Source: Planctomycetota bacterium (GTDB lineage: Bacteria > Planctomycetota > E44-bin39). Taken from it: 64,000 bases of DNA. The notes below the pieces were generated by a model. It saw only the letters and a list, made by a program, of their open reading frames with translations, was not told where the DNA came from and searched no databases. Made by a program: the position numbers and the translations under genes. How positions within the stretch are numbered: the first letter of the stretch is position 1; each line of letters starts with the position of its first letter. Below are positions 44,119 to 51,999 of this stretch, piece by piece. The stretch is taken from contig SOJX01000034.1 of assembly GCA_004376375.1 (NCBI GenBank), positions 26,156 through 90,155 of the forward strand, given 5' to 3'.

Positions 44119-44900
44119 TCTTCTTCCTCCCCGGATTCGGTTTCTTCCTCACGTTCCGTTTTCGATTTCATGTCGTCGCCGAGGATATCTGCGCCGAACC
44201 AGCCGGTCAGAAAATCGGCAAGCTCGACCGCGCTGAAGCCGACCTCCACCGACAGGAAGGCGGCGGCGTGTACGCGAAAATCGAAACGCCTGTAATGCGG
44301 AATCCTGATCACAGGCGGTCGCCTCCCGGCCCCATCCCGGCCCGACAACCTTTCCTTTTCATCCTCGACAGAAGGTTTGATCGGGTAAGGGTCCTTTTCC
44401 TCCTCCACATCATTCTTATCCGACTCGTCATCGGATACCATGTCTTCCAGCAGCATGCTTACGTTTATGCCGGCCAATCCGACGTATTCGGGGAAGTCGT
44501 CTGAATTTGAGAACTCGGTACCCGTGCACGCGCAGGCCAGCATCATCACCGGGCAGAACTCGCAGCCGGAAGCGCCGTGACCGTTCGGTATGAACGGGAT
44601 CATCGCGACAAACGGGGCGATGAGGGTGCATGCGGGCACACCGAGGACGGTGTTATCGCTTTCATAGTAGTAGCGCCCGACGTAGCCTAAATTGTATTCC
44701 CAGCTGACGCCAACGGCCGCGTATCCCGCGCCGAAGACCGATACGGACGCCGCCGCCGGCAGGCCCCCGCCGATCTTGAAGGAGAAAACGTCGACAAAAT
44801 CGAGCGCTCGGTCCTTTGCATACGCGCAGCCGGTAAAGCAGGTCACAGCCGTAAGTAATACAATTGCTATTCCGAGTTTTGCATATATCGACAGTTTCAT
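44115..44900 (-). CDS. Short lipoprotein (member 2)
   Basis: 261 residues. Lipobox FTGCAY and family signature GCAYAKDRALDFVDVF, closing with VGFSAVELADFLTGWFGADILGDD. It differs from member 4 by a cysteine-rich hydrophobic loop (GASGCEFCPVMMLACACTG, about 108-126) and an acidic stretch. There are no ankyrin repeats. It overlaps both neighbours by 4 bases. Confidence 0.8.
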   Translation of the reverse strand: MKLSIYAKLGIAIVLLTAVTCFTGCAYAKDRALDFVDVFSFKIGGGLPAAASVSVFGAGYAAVGVSWEYNLGYVGRYYYESDNTVLGVPACTLIAPFVAMIPFIPNGHGASGCEFCPVMMLACACTGTEFSNSDDFPEYVGLAGINVSMLLEDMVSDDESDKNDVEEEKDPYPIKPSVEDEKERLSGRDGAGRRPPVIRIPHYRRFDFRVHAAAFLSVEVGFSAVELADFLTGWFGADILGDDMKSKTEREEETESGEEEE

Positions 44901-46717
44901 TTCCGTTTTTCCTCTTCCATTTTTAAATCAGCGCCCCTCTTGCCGCCGAGCTTCTTTAGAAAATTTGCAACATCCCTGTCAGAGTATCGCCCCGTCTCGG
45001 CGAGATCGAGCGGCGTTCTGCCCTGCGTTGTCCAGGCGTTAATATCGGCGCCCTTCTCTATCAGGAGCGCGGTAATCTTCTCCTTTGAATGAAAAAAGTT
45101 GTAATTGGAATTCACGGCCCGGTGTATCGGGGTCATGCCGTTATTTGCTTTCGCCTTCACGTCGGCGCCGTTTTCGACGAGCAGCTTGACTGTCCAGATA
45201 TTCGATATCCCCGCCGCCTCGTGAAGCGGGGTCGTTCCGTCTTTTGCCTTCGCGTTCACGTCGGCACCGTTGTCGATAAGGAACTTCGCCGCCTTCAGAA
45301 GCTTACCTGTATTTACTCCCCCCACCTCCGCGGCCAGATCGTGGAGCGGCGTTCTGCCTTTCTTGTCCTTTGCGTTGACGTTCGCGCCGAGGGAGATGAG
45401 GTACTTCACCCTTTCGATGTTGTGGTAGTCGCCCTTTACCGTACCGTGGAGGATTGTCCTGCCGGTGTTCGTCGGGGTGCTTATGTCGACGCCCATATTC
45501 ACGATTTCCTCGAGAAGTTCATCGTCGCCGGAGGCATAGTGGAGGACTGAAGATCCGTCGCTGTCGGTTTTATGGATATCGAGCCCGGCTTCGATAAGCT
45601 TTCTGAGGATACCGTAGCGTTTGTGTCTCGCGACCTGGTCAAGTGGGGAGCGGCCGTACGACGCTTTTCCCCTGAAGACTTCCGCCCCTTTTCCAAACAG
45701 CATAAGGGCGATTTCGGCATGCCCGTTCTCAATGGCAACGCATATCGGGGTTCCGTCGTCATAGTCGCTTTTCTCGATATCGGCGCCGGCCTCCAGAAGC
45801 AGTTTCACAATCTCCCTGTTGCCGTTTTTTGCAGCCCGGTAAAGTGCGGTCTTTTGATCATTGTCATCATTGTCGATATGAACTCCCCAGTCGATAAAGA
45901 ACTCCACCAGCCGGGCCCAGCCTTTCTTTGCAGCCACGGCTATCTCCGGCTCGGGCTCACGGCCCCAGTAGGAGCGCTTGTTTGTCGGGATCAGCCAGTC
46001 CCTCCGCCACTCCCACTCCTTGATGATGTATTCGGCCGCCTTTTTTCCGTCCGGGAAGTTTTCAATCAGCGCCTCGTTGCCGTCGTCGCCGTGTTTGAGA
46101 AGGCCGATAAGCGCCCTGATTCTTTTCACTTTACTTTCAGATTCTAGGTCCGCGACGAGGTCGCCGATCGGCCAGATGTCGTCATCGCCGAGATCGAGAC
46201 CGAACCAGCCGAGCATGAAATCCGCGAACTCTCCCGGACTGAAGCCAAAGCGTGCGGCTACGACGCCCGCGACAACGCCAACCTCGAAGTCGAACGCGTT
46301 TACCGGGTCCCGGAAATGGTCCTTCCGCTTCAACGAGTCGTCGATCTCCCCCCGGTCGGTAAAATCATATGTAACAAAGCCTGCGCTCTTCGAAACGTAT
46401 CCGCCTTCGAGTATCCTGTCCTTGCCAAAAATCTGCCATTCATATCCGATTGTGGATTCGTCCATGATGAACAGGCCTATATGCGTGTTAAAGAACACTC
46501 CGGGGTTTCGCCCCTTGAATCCGAACTCGATTGCTACTCCGCCTCCGGCGCCTCCGGTTACGAAATTCGTCGCACGGAAGTTGACGTCCCCGCCCAGACC
46601 AAAACCGATACCGGCCTTGAAGCAGTCCGCGAAATCGAGCGCCCGGCTTTCCATGTACGCGCAGCCGGTGGAAAAGAAGATAGATAAAGCAAGAACCGGG
46701 ATCAGAAAATGTTTCAT
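44897..46717 (-). CDS. Ankyrin-repeat lipoprotein (member 1)
   Basis: 606 residues. Lipobox STGCAY, signature GCAYMESRALDFADCF, closing RFGFSPGEFADFMLGWFGLDLGDDD (about 165-190). A helical linker follows and then about nine ankyrin repeats (for example NDQKTALYRAAKNGNREIVKLL and DGTTPLHEAAGISNIWTVKLL). It overlaps the regulator gene upstream by 4 bases and the next lipoprotein by 4 bases. Confidence 0.85.
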   Translation of the reverse strand: MKHFLIPVLALSIFFSTGCAYMESRALDFADCFKAGIGFGLGGDVNFRATNFVTGGAGGGVAIEFGFKGRNPGVFFNTHIGLFIMDESTIGYEWQIFGKDRILEGGYVSKSAGFVTYDFTDRGEIDDSLKRKDHFRDPVNAFDFEVGVVAGVVAARFGFSPGEFADFMLGWFGLDLGDDDIWPIGDLVADLESESKVKRIRALIGLLKHGDDGNEALIENFPDGKKAAEYIIKEWEWRRDWLIPTNKRSYWGREPEPEIAVAAKKGWARLVEFFIDWGVHIDNDDNDQKTALYRAAKNGNREIVKLLLEAGADIEKSDYDDGTPICVAIENGHAEIALMLFGKGAEVFRGKASYGRSPLDQVARHKRYGILRKLIEAGLDIHKTDSDGSSVLHYASGDDELLEEIVNMGVDISTPTNTGRTILHGTVKGDYHNIERVKYLISLGANVNAKDKKGRTPLHDLAAEVGGVNTGKLLKAAKFLIDNGADVNAKAKDGTTPLHEAAGISNIWTVKLLVENGADVKAKANNGMTPIHRAVNSNYNFFHSKEKITALLIEKGADINAWTTQGRTPLDLAETGRYSDRDVANFLKKLGGKRGADLKMEEEKRK

Positions 46718-47064
46718 GTCGCACCTCCATTATTCTGACTTTCTGCGTCTTTCTCCTCCTGGAATTCGCTGACCATGCTGGCCATCATGTCGATATACTC
46801 CCGGAAAACTTCCCTCCCCTTGTCGGTCAGCCTGAAAGACGTCCGCGGTTTCTTTGCGATAAAGCGTTTCCTCACTTTTATTATGCCGTGCTTTTCAAGC
46901 GTCGAAATGTGCGTCGTCAGGTTTCCATCGGTCGCGCCGACGGTTTTCCTCAGGTTCGTGAAGCTTTCCTCCCCGGCCGAGTACAGCGTGCTCACGATCG
47001 CAAGCCGGATGGGTGAGTGAATAGCCTTGTTCAGTTCCGTGGGGTTGAAGCCTCGCTTACTCAC
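46714..47064 (-). CDS. Winged-helix transcriptional regulator heading the lipoprotein operon
   Basis: 116 residues with a MarR/ArsR-like winged helix of the HTH_34 type: IHSPIRLAIVSTLYSAGEESFTNLRKTVGATDGNLTTHISTLEKHGII is split over helices 1-3, then a wing with RKRFIAKKPRTSFRLTDKG. The start is GTG with GGAG 8 bases before. It is first in a five-gene chain joined by 4-base overlaps, and probably autoregulates the operon through the palindrome at 47234. Confidence 0.88.
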   Translation of the reverse strand: MSKRGFNPTELNKAIHSPIRLAIVSTLYSAGEESFTNLRKTVGATDGNLTTHISTLEKHGIIKVRKRFIAKKPRTSFRLTDKGREVFREYIDMMASMVSEFQEEKDAESQNNGGAT

Positions 47065-47155
47065 TCTGCCGCTCCGTCAGCTTGATGATGATTCCATAGG
47101 CAATCGAACCGATGCCCGGCGTCATGCCGGGGATTGTGAAAAAAGCATGTGCCAC
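47057..47155 (-). other. Possible small or decayed membrane ORF before the regulator
   Basis: On the minus strand a frame encoding VAHAFFTIPGMTPGIGSIAY, then GIIIKLTERQSE, ends at a TAA overlapping the regulator GTG by 8 bases. It looks like the last membrane helix and tail of a small protein. Its upstream part is cut by an in-frame TAA about 10 codons before the GTG at 47155, and no convincing ribosome site is present. It may be a remnant of a cotranscribed membrane gene. Confidence 0.3.
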
Positions 47156-47233
47156 AACCCCGGGATTCCGGAATATGCTGGATTACATGCCTGTCATCCA
47201 TGTCACCCTCTCCGGCTTAACTCATCATCAAAG

Positions 47234-47252
47234 TACTTTGCTTTTCAAAGTA
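47234..47252. promoter_or_regulatory. Operator-like inverted repeat
   Basis: TACTTTG / CAAAGTA with a 5-base spacer. It sits beside a TATACT-like -10 sequence on the minus strand, upstream of the regulator operon, a typical place for winged-helix autoregulation. Confidence 0.45.
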
Positions 47253-47468
47253 TAATAACACATTCTGCCGCAAAGGGTAGGTAAAAATTAAGAATTATTT
47301 TACAGCCGGATAGATATGAAACATCAGCGCGCCTAACTTCCTTTTATATATGGGAGTTAGGCCTTCGCATAACGGTCTAAGTTTTTCTGTGACTCATCGC
47401 CGGCCGTGCGATTACAAGGCCAAAGGTACGGCCTCAGGGGAGGATGGAACAGAACAATCAAGCACGGA
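47253..47468. other. Spacer with an isolated hairpin
   Basis: The hairpin GCCTAACT / AGTTAGGC (47331-47362) lies 107 bases beyond the archaemetzincin stop and could end its transcript, though it lacks a T-run. I see no gene in the rest. Confidence 0.4.
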
Positions 47469-48359
47469 CTACACGTGTGAATTCAGAGATGACAGCAGGC
47501 GTTTCTGAAACGCGGCGGCCCGGCGCCAGCCCGAGCGGGTGTAATAACTTTTCAGGCGGCGGCAGTGTTTTGAGAGGTCGAGGCGGAAAGCCCACTCCAC
47601 TTTAGCCAGGCACACGGGGCAGAGCGAAAGCGGGATGCGGTCGGATTCTTTGACCGAGTTGGCGCCGTTCATCAGACAGCGGAAGTACGGGCAGTGCTCC
47701 ATGCCGACGGCGTGGCCGAGCTCGTGGGCGGCGTTCTTTGCAATCCTGATTGCATCACTTTTGCGTTGGCCTTTTCGCCCGCAGCGGGCAAGGGAAATGA
47801 CGGCCGCCCTCCCCTTGAGGGCGGAAATGCCTGCAACGTCTCTCAGCCTGCCGCGCGAGAGATGCTCGCCGGTGACGCCGAGGACCGCAATGGCATCGGA
47901 CGGAACCTGCGCGCCGAGCAGGTCGAGCACGGCGTCCGCATCGTACTGTCTGCGGCGGGGATTGTATAACGAATCATCCAGCAGCACACGCCTCGAAGCG
48001 CACACGCGGCAGTCAAAAAAAGCCCGCAGAAACGCGGCTACGGCTTTCACCTGGCGCGGCGCTCTTGTACCGGGCGGCGCCATCGGGACAACGAGGATGC
48101 TGCTGCGCTTCTGATTTATTCGCGGGGGTTCCAGCCTGTGGAACTCGCTGAATGTCTGGCCGCGCTCGGGAACGGCGTAAAGCCACTCGCCCTTCCTGAC
48201 TTTTTCGACGGGCTTGAACTCGAAAACGTCCGCCTTCACGGCCGCAAGAGGCGGTCTCATGCGCGTTGCCGCTTTCGCGAGGTCGGCAAGCGCATGTGCG
48301 CGCAGGCGCTTGAGCGTCCGCATGGAGAGGTGGCTGTTTTTTCTGCTATGTGGCGACAC
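47469..48359 (-). CDS. Archaemetzincin-type zinc protease
   Basis: 296 residues. It has the full metzincin site HELGHAVGMEHC (212-223) followed by C228, the Met-turn M230 and a CPVC pair (247-250), the cysteine pattern of archaemetzincins. The N-terminal 50 residues are basic and may not be folded. The start could be the GTG used here or the ATG 12 codons in. The family is common in archaea and animals but patchy in bacteria. No signal peptide is visible, so it is probably cytoplasmic. Its substrate is unknown. Confidence 0.88.
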   Translation of the reverse strand: MSPHSRKNSHLSMRTLKRLRAHALADLAKAATRMRPPLAAVKADVFEFKPVEKVRKGEWLYAVPERGQTFSEFHRLEPPRINQKRSSILVVPMAPPGTRAPRQVKAVAAFLRAFFDCRVCASRRVLLDDSLYNPRRRQYDADAVLDLLGAQVPSDAIAVLGVTGEHLSRGRLRDVAGISALKGRAAVISLARCGRKGQRKSDAIRIAKNAAHELGHAVGMEHCPYFRCLMNGANSVKESDRIPLSLCPVCLAKVEWAFRLDLSKHCRRLKSYYTRSGWRRAAAFQKRLLSSLNSHV

Positions 48360-48419
48360 TTCTACTTCTGCTGCGTCTCTCGGAAGCGTTTTTCGGCATG
48401 TGGATTAGGCCCATTCTAA

Positions 48420-48512
48420 CCCGGCTTTTACATGTTGCAAACGGAAAACTCGGTTGTTCAGTTATTCGGTTATTCAGTTGTTCGGTCATTCGGTCATTCG
48501 GCCAATAAGGTT
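48420..48512. repeat. Low-complexity spacer
   Basis: Contains near-tandem words TTCGGTTATTCAG, TTCGGTCATTCGG between about 48450 and 48500. No gene seen. Confidence 0.6.
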
Positions 48513-48540
48513 TTGACTTCGCGGACGGGGCTGTGATACT
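48513..48540 (+). promoter_or_regulatory. Promoter of the aldo/keto reductase gene
   Basis: TTGACT (48513-48518), 16 bases, GATACT (48535-48540), 35 bases before the ATG. Confidence 0.55.
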
Positions 48541-48575
48541 ATCGTTCCCTCAACCTAAAAACTCCCGGAGATGAA

Positions 48576-49517
48576 ATGGAAAAGATAGAACTGGGAAAAA
48601 CGGGAATCATGGTCACGCCGATATGTTTCGGCGCATGGGAAATCGGCGGCGAGCCGTTTTTCAAATCAACAGACAAAAGCCAGGCCGTAAAAGCGATAAA
48701 CACCGCGCTCGACATCGGCATCAACTTCATCGACACCGCTCCCATCTACGGCTTCGGGCGCTCGGAAGAAATTCTCGGCGAAGCGCTCGAAGGTAAAAGG
48801 AAGGATGTTGTCCTCGCGACCAAGTGCGGCATTGTCTGGGAAAAGAAGGTAACGAAATCCATCCGCATCGACGACAGCAGGAAGGTTATCGAAGCGGATG
48901 TTGAAAGAAGTCTGGAGCGATTACAGACGGATTACATCGACCTCTACCAGGTCCACTGGCCGGAAAAAGACATGAAGACGCCGATGGAAGAAACAATCGG
49001 AGCACTGGAGAGTCTGAAAGAAAAGGGAAAGATAAGGGCATACGGCGTCTCGAACTTCAGCCGCGAGCTACTCGAATCCACCCTGCCGCATGGATCCGTT
49101 TCCACCGTGCAGAACCAGTTCAGCATTGTCCGTGACGATAAACAGGATGCGGAATTCGAGTTCTGCAAAGAGCACGGCCTTTCCTTCATGGCCTACTCCC
49201 CCCTGAACCGCGGCCTGCTGACCGACAAATTCGAAAAGAACTTCAAGGAAGACGAAAACATGGTCGTGCGAGACATGAGCAATGCCGATACCTTTGAGTC
49301 AGAACAGACAAAGGCCCGCACACTTTACGAAATCGCCCGGGACAATAACATCAGCCTTTCCAACCTTGCCCTCAACTACACACTCAACCACACAGGCATC
49401 GACATAACAATCGTAGGCAGCAAGACGCCGGCCCACGTCGAGGAGCTTAAAAACGTGTTTTCGTTTACCCTCAACGATAAGACCGTCGGAATGATTGAGA
49501 AGGTCATTAATTCGTAG
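48576..49517 (+). CDS. Aldo/keto reductase
   Basis: A 313-residue NADPH-dependent oxidoreductase with the full TIM-barrel pattern. The tetrad is visible: D in FIDTAPIYG with its tyrosine, K in VLATKCGIV, and H in LYQVHWPE. The C-terminal cofactor site IVGSKTPAHVEEL is present. It resembles the YajO/YdhF-like general subfamily rather than a defined pathway enzyme. GGAG precedes the ATG. Confidence 0.92.
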   Translation: MEKIELGKTGIMVTPICFGAWEIGGEPFFKSTDKSQAVKAINTALDIGINFIDTAPIYGFGRSEEILGEALEGKRKDVVLATKCGIVWEKKVTKSIRIDDSRKVIEADVERSLERLQTDYIDLYQVHWPEKDMKTPMEETIGALESLKEKGKIRAYGVSNFSRELLESTLPHGSVSTVQNQFSIVRDDKQDAEFEFCKEHGLSFMAYSPLNRGLLTDKFEKNFKEDENMVVRDMSNADTFESEQTKARTLYEIARDNNISLSNLALNYTLNHTGIDITIVGSKTPAHVEELKNVFSFTLNDKTVGMIEKVINS

Positions 49518-49520
49518 TCT

Positions 49521-49584
49521 CCTTGCTTCCTTGTCTCCTTGTCTCCTTGTCTCCTTGTCTCCTTGTCTCCTTGTCTCCTTGTCT
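49521..49584. repeat. Octanucleotide tandem repeat
   Basis: Eight copies of CCTTGTCT, the first degenerate, directly after the reductase stop codon. The copy number could vary between strains. It is not a CRISPR: units are contiguous without spacers. Confidence 0.9.
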
Positions 49585-49614
49585 GTTATCAGCAGCCAAC
49601 CATGCAAATAGATA

Positions 49615-49642
49615 TTGATTTCCCGCGCGCAGGTTGTATAAT
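49615..49642 (+). promoter_or_regulatory. Promoter of tRNA-Pro
   Basis: TTGATT (49615-49620), 16 bases, perfect TATAAT (49637-49642), 13 bases before the tRNA. Confidence 0.65.
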
Positions 49643-49655
49643 TGATAATGAACGA

Positions 49656-49730
49656 CGGGGCGTGGCGCAGCCTGGGTAGCGCGCTTGACTGGGGGTCAAG
49701 AGGTCGGTGGTTCAAATCCACTCGCCCCGA
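49656..49730 (+). tRNA. tRNA-Pro (anticodon GGG)
   Basis: Cloverleaf with acceptor stem CGGGGCG / CGCCCCG, D-arm around 49664-49680, anticodon stem CTTGA / TCAAG with loop CTGGGGG (anticodon GGG), T-arm GGTGG TTCAAAT CCACT, and discriminator A. CCA is not encoded. The 3' end coincides with the end of the recombinase gene on the other strand and with the left end of the integrated element. Confidence 0.93.
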
Positions 49731-51211
49731 CTATCCTTCATAAAGGGCCGTTCGGCTAAAAAGTCGAACGGCTTTCTCTTTATCATCACAAGACTTACGT
49801 TCGAAATAGTACGGTTCGAACTCACGCAATTCAATATCTCGCGCCGAACGGCAGAGTTCGAACCGCGCCAGATATTTGCCAGGTTCTGGCTGAAATCGAA
49901 CACGGACAATGCCATCTCGCCGTAGGACGGCTCGAAGTTCCCTGCCGCGTCCAGTTGCCGCTCCATCTCTTCCGCCTCCCGCTTGAATTCCACCGACTTG
50001 GCGTGAAACGCGGCCTCGTCAACCGTGCCTGCGAGGTATCCATTGAGCAGGCGGTCCTGCATGTTGGCGAGCTCGCTTTTCCGCTTGACCAGCATCTTTC
50101 GCTGTTGTTGTTGCGTATAGGACACGTCGGAAAAGGCCTCGGCCAACGTATCCCGGAACCAGTCCGCAATCTCCTGCGACGGGATGCGCATAGAATCCAG
50201 TTCTTTCAGGATGGCCGCCTCGACGTCTTCCTCTCGCCAGCGAACCTTGGGGTGGTCATCCGGTTGGTGGTTATTCCCGCACTTGTAATAGACGTGGACA
50301 TTGCGGCCGCCGTTTCTCAGCTTACGTCGTATCTGCTCGCCCGTAATGGCGTGGCCGCAGATGGTGCAACGCAGGACGCAGCCCGAGAGCATAATGTCCG
50401 GATTGCCCGTGCGGCGGTTCTTGCCTTTCAAGAGATTTTGACAGACATCGAAAGTCGGTCTGTCGATAAACAGTTTATACTTACCGGGATAAATCTTGCC
50501 GTTACGTTTTAGCTCGCCGGTGTAGAAACGGTTATTCATAATGTAGGAGAGCGTAGTCCTATTGAAGCGCGGCTGACTGGGGCGATAGGTATGGCCTTCA
50601 GCCTGCAATTTATCGGCAAGGCTTTTAAACGTGTAGTTGCCACTGGCATAGAGTTCAAAGATGCGGGCTACCGTTCTTAACTTCTCTGGATGCGGTTTGA
50701 CAGGTTCATCGCAGTCGTCCACGTTCACGTACCCGAAAGGTGCATGTCCCGTGGGCCAGCCCTGGCGAACTTTCTCGTCCATACCCTTCAGAACTTCGGA
50801 ACGCAGGTTGTCGGAATAGTATTGCGCGACCGCGGCCATGACATTGAAGGAAAGCGCGCCTGCGGCACCGGGACCGAACTGGTTGTCAACAAACGCGAGC
50901 TTCACACCGCAAGCATCTTCCAGTTCCTGAAGGCGAACAGCGTCACGCATATTGCGGCAGACGCGGTCGAGCTTGTGGGCGAGGATGGCATTGATTTTTT
51001 CGCGCTTGGCGTTGGCCTTCACCCATTTGAACATCTTGTTGAAGACCGTTCGCTCTGCGCCGCGTTTAGCGGATTCTGCAACATCGAATTCACGAACAAT
51101 CGTCCAGCCGTTTTTGGTGGCCTTGTCCCGCATGGCGCGGAGCTGGGCGTCGATGGAGTAGCCTTCCCGTTGCTCGCGGGATGACACTCTTGCCCAAACC
51201 ACTACGTTCAC
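49712..51211 (-). CDS. Large serine recombinase (integrase) at the left end of the element
   Basis: 499 residues. The resolvase-like domain starts VVVWARVSSREQREGYS with the catalytic serine (S10), and DRVCRNMRD and related arginines follow. The recombinase domain (about 150-260) contains GHAPFGYV and FYTGELKRNGKIYPG. A zinc ribbon carries CTICG and a later CGNN, followed by a coiled coil (about 360-440). The start is GTG with GGGAGGTGA upstream. The last codons lie in the T-arm of tRNA-Pro, so its gene end is part of the attachment site. It integrates or excises the phage-like element. Confidence 0.92.
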   Translation of the reverse strand: MNVVVWARVSSREQREGYSIDAQLRAMRDKATKNGWTIVREFDVAESAKRGAERTVFNKMFKWVKANAKREKINAILAHKLDRVCRNMRDAVRLQELEDACGVKLAFVDNQFGPGAAGALSFNVMAAVAQYYSDNLRSEVLKGMDEKVRQGWPTGHAPFGYVNVDDCDEPVKPHPEKLRTVARIFELYASGNYTFKSLADKLQAEGHTYRPSQPRFNRTTLSYIMNNRFYTGELKRNGKIYPGKYKLFIDRPTFDVCQNLLKGKNRRTGNPDIMLSGCVLRCTICGHAITGEQIRRKLRNGGRNVHVYYKCGNNHQPDDHPKVRWREEDVEAAILKELDSMRIPSQEIADWFRDTLAEAFSDVSYTQQQQRKMLVKRKSELANMQDRLLNGYLAGTVDEAAFHAKSVEFKREAEEMERQLDAAGNFEPSYGEMALSVFDFSQNLANIWRGSNSAVRREILNCVSSNRTISNVSLVMIKRKPFDFLAERPFMKDSRGEWI

Positions 51212-51474
51212 TTCGCATCACCTCCCTGTTTTGCTCTCATCAACACTTCAGCCGTTCGTTTCACGTTTATCAGAATTTCCACAGCCTCCTCTTCGCTTAC
51301 GGGCCGGCCATAGGCTCTCGACCAGACCCGCTGAGTCTTGGCCAGCAGGTCGTCCGAAATCCAGGCCATGAATAGCGAACGCCCCTCGGCTTTTCCAGGG
51401 CACTGGACATGTTCGCTCTTCGGGACCCCAAATCCAGTCTTTTCTGAGGAATTCTTTATGCCCACGATATCCAT
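51208..51474 (-). CDS. Small protein coupled to the recombinase
   Basis: 88 residues, overlapping the recombinase start by 4 bases (GTGA). The second half, DDLLAKTQRVWSRAYGRPVS then EEEAVEILINVKRTAEVLM, is helical and resembles small proteins encoded before serine recombinases in other elements. It may modulate integration. The start could also be the internal ATG at codon 36. Confidence 0.6.
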   Translation of the reverse strand: MDIVGIKNSSEKTGFGVPKSEHVQCPGKAEGRSLFMAWISDDLLAKTQRVWSRAYGRPVSEEEAVEILINVKRTAEVLMRAKQGGDAK

Positions 51475-51495
51475 AACTCCTTGCTATTTCAGGGG

Positions 51496-51999
51496 TTAGT
51501 CGTGGGCTGTTTCGTCCAGGCCGAGTGCAAGAAGGTGCTTGCGAATGCGGCGCATCAGGCGGTCCACCGTGTGCCATCCACAGCCGAGCGCATTGGCAAT
51601 CTGAAGCTTGGAATATCCGCGTCCGAGCAGGCAGCAGACCATGTACTCCCGCATCGGGAGAAACTCTACAGCCTCCCGCACGTCGTTGACCCAACATTCG
51701 CTGGGCGTTGAAGCGTAAGCTCGTTTCCGTTCCACTGCGAGTCGTTCCAGGTGCGCCCTGTAACGCGTCTCGGAACGCCGGAGTTTTTTCAGGCGGTTGT
51801 CGATGAGCGCGATGAGCGCTGTTGTTTCCGTCGCGCCGTTTGATTTCGCCGTATCGTATCGGAAGTGCATCACGTCGAGGATAAGCTCCTGCTGCAAATC
51901 CTCCATCTCGTCGCAGCGGAATCCCATGCGCTTGGCGCGGCTGATGATCAGGTCTACTTTCCAGGATTCCACGAGTCCGTCGTAATCGAGTCTGTTCAT
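51496..51999 (-). CDS. Phage-encoded sigma-like factor
   Basis: GAGAGGA lies 7 bases before the ATG at 51999, giving 167 residues. It has a region-2-like helix set (DEMEDLQQELILDVMHFRYD, about 30-50) and a C-terminal region-4 helix-turn-helix (LPMREYMVCCLLGRGYSKLQ, then IANALGCGWHTVDRLMRRI, about 115-155). It probably directs RNA polymerase to phage promoters or acts as a late activator. Confidence 0.7.
   Translation of the reverse strand: MNRLDYDGLVESWKVDLIISRAKRMGFRCDEMEDLQQELILDVMHFRYDTAKSNGATETTALIALIDNRLKKLRRSETRYRAHLERLAVERKRAYASTPSECWVNDVREAVEFLPMREYMVCCLLGRGYSKLQIANALGCGWHTVDRLMRRIRKHLLALGLDETAHD

Noticed and set aside
49521..49584. Possible CRISPR array
   Set aside because: The units are contiguous 8-mers without spacers and no cas genes are near, so it is a simple tandem repeat.
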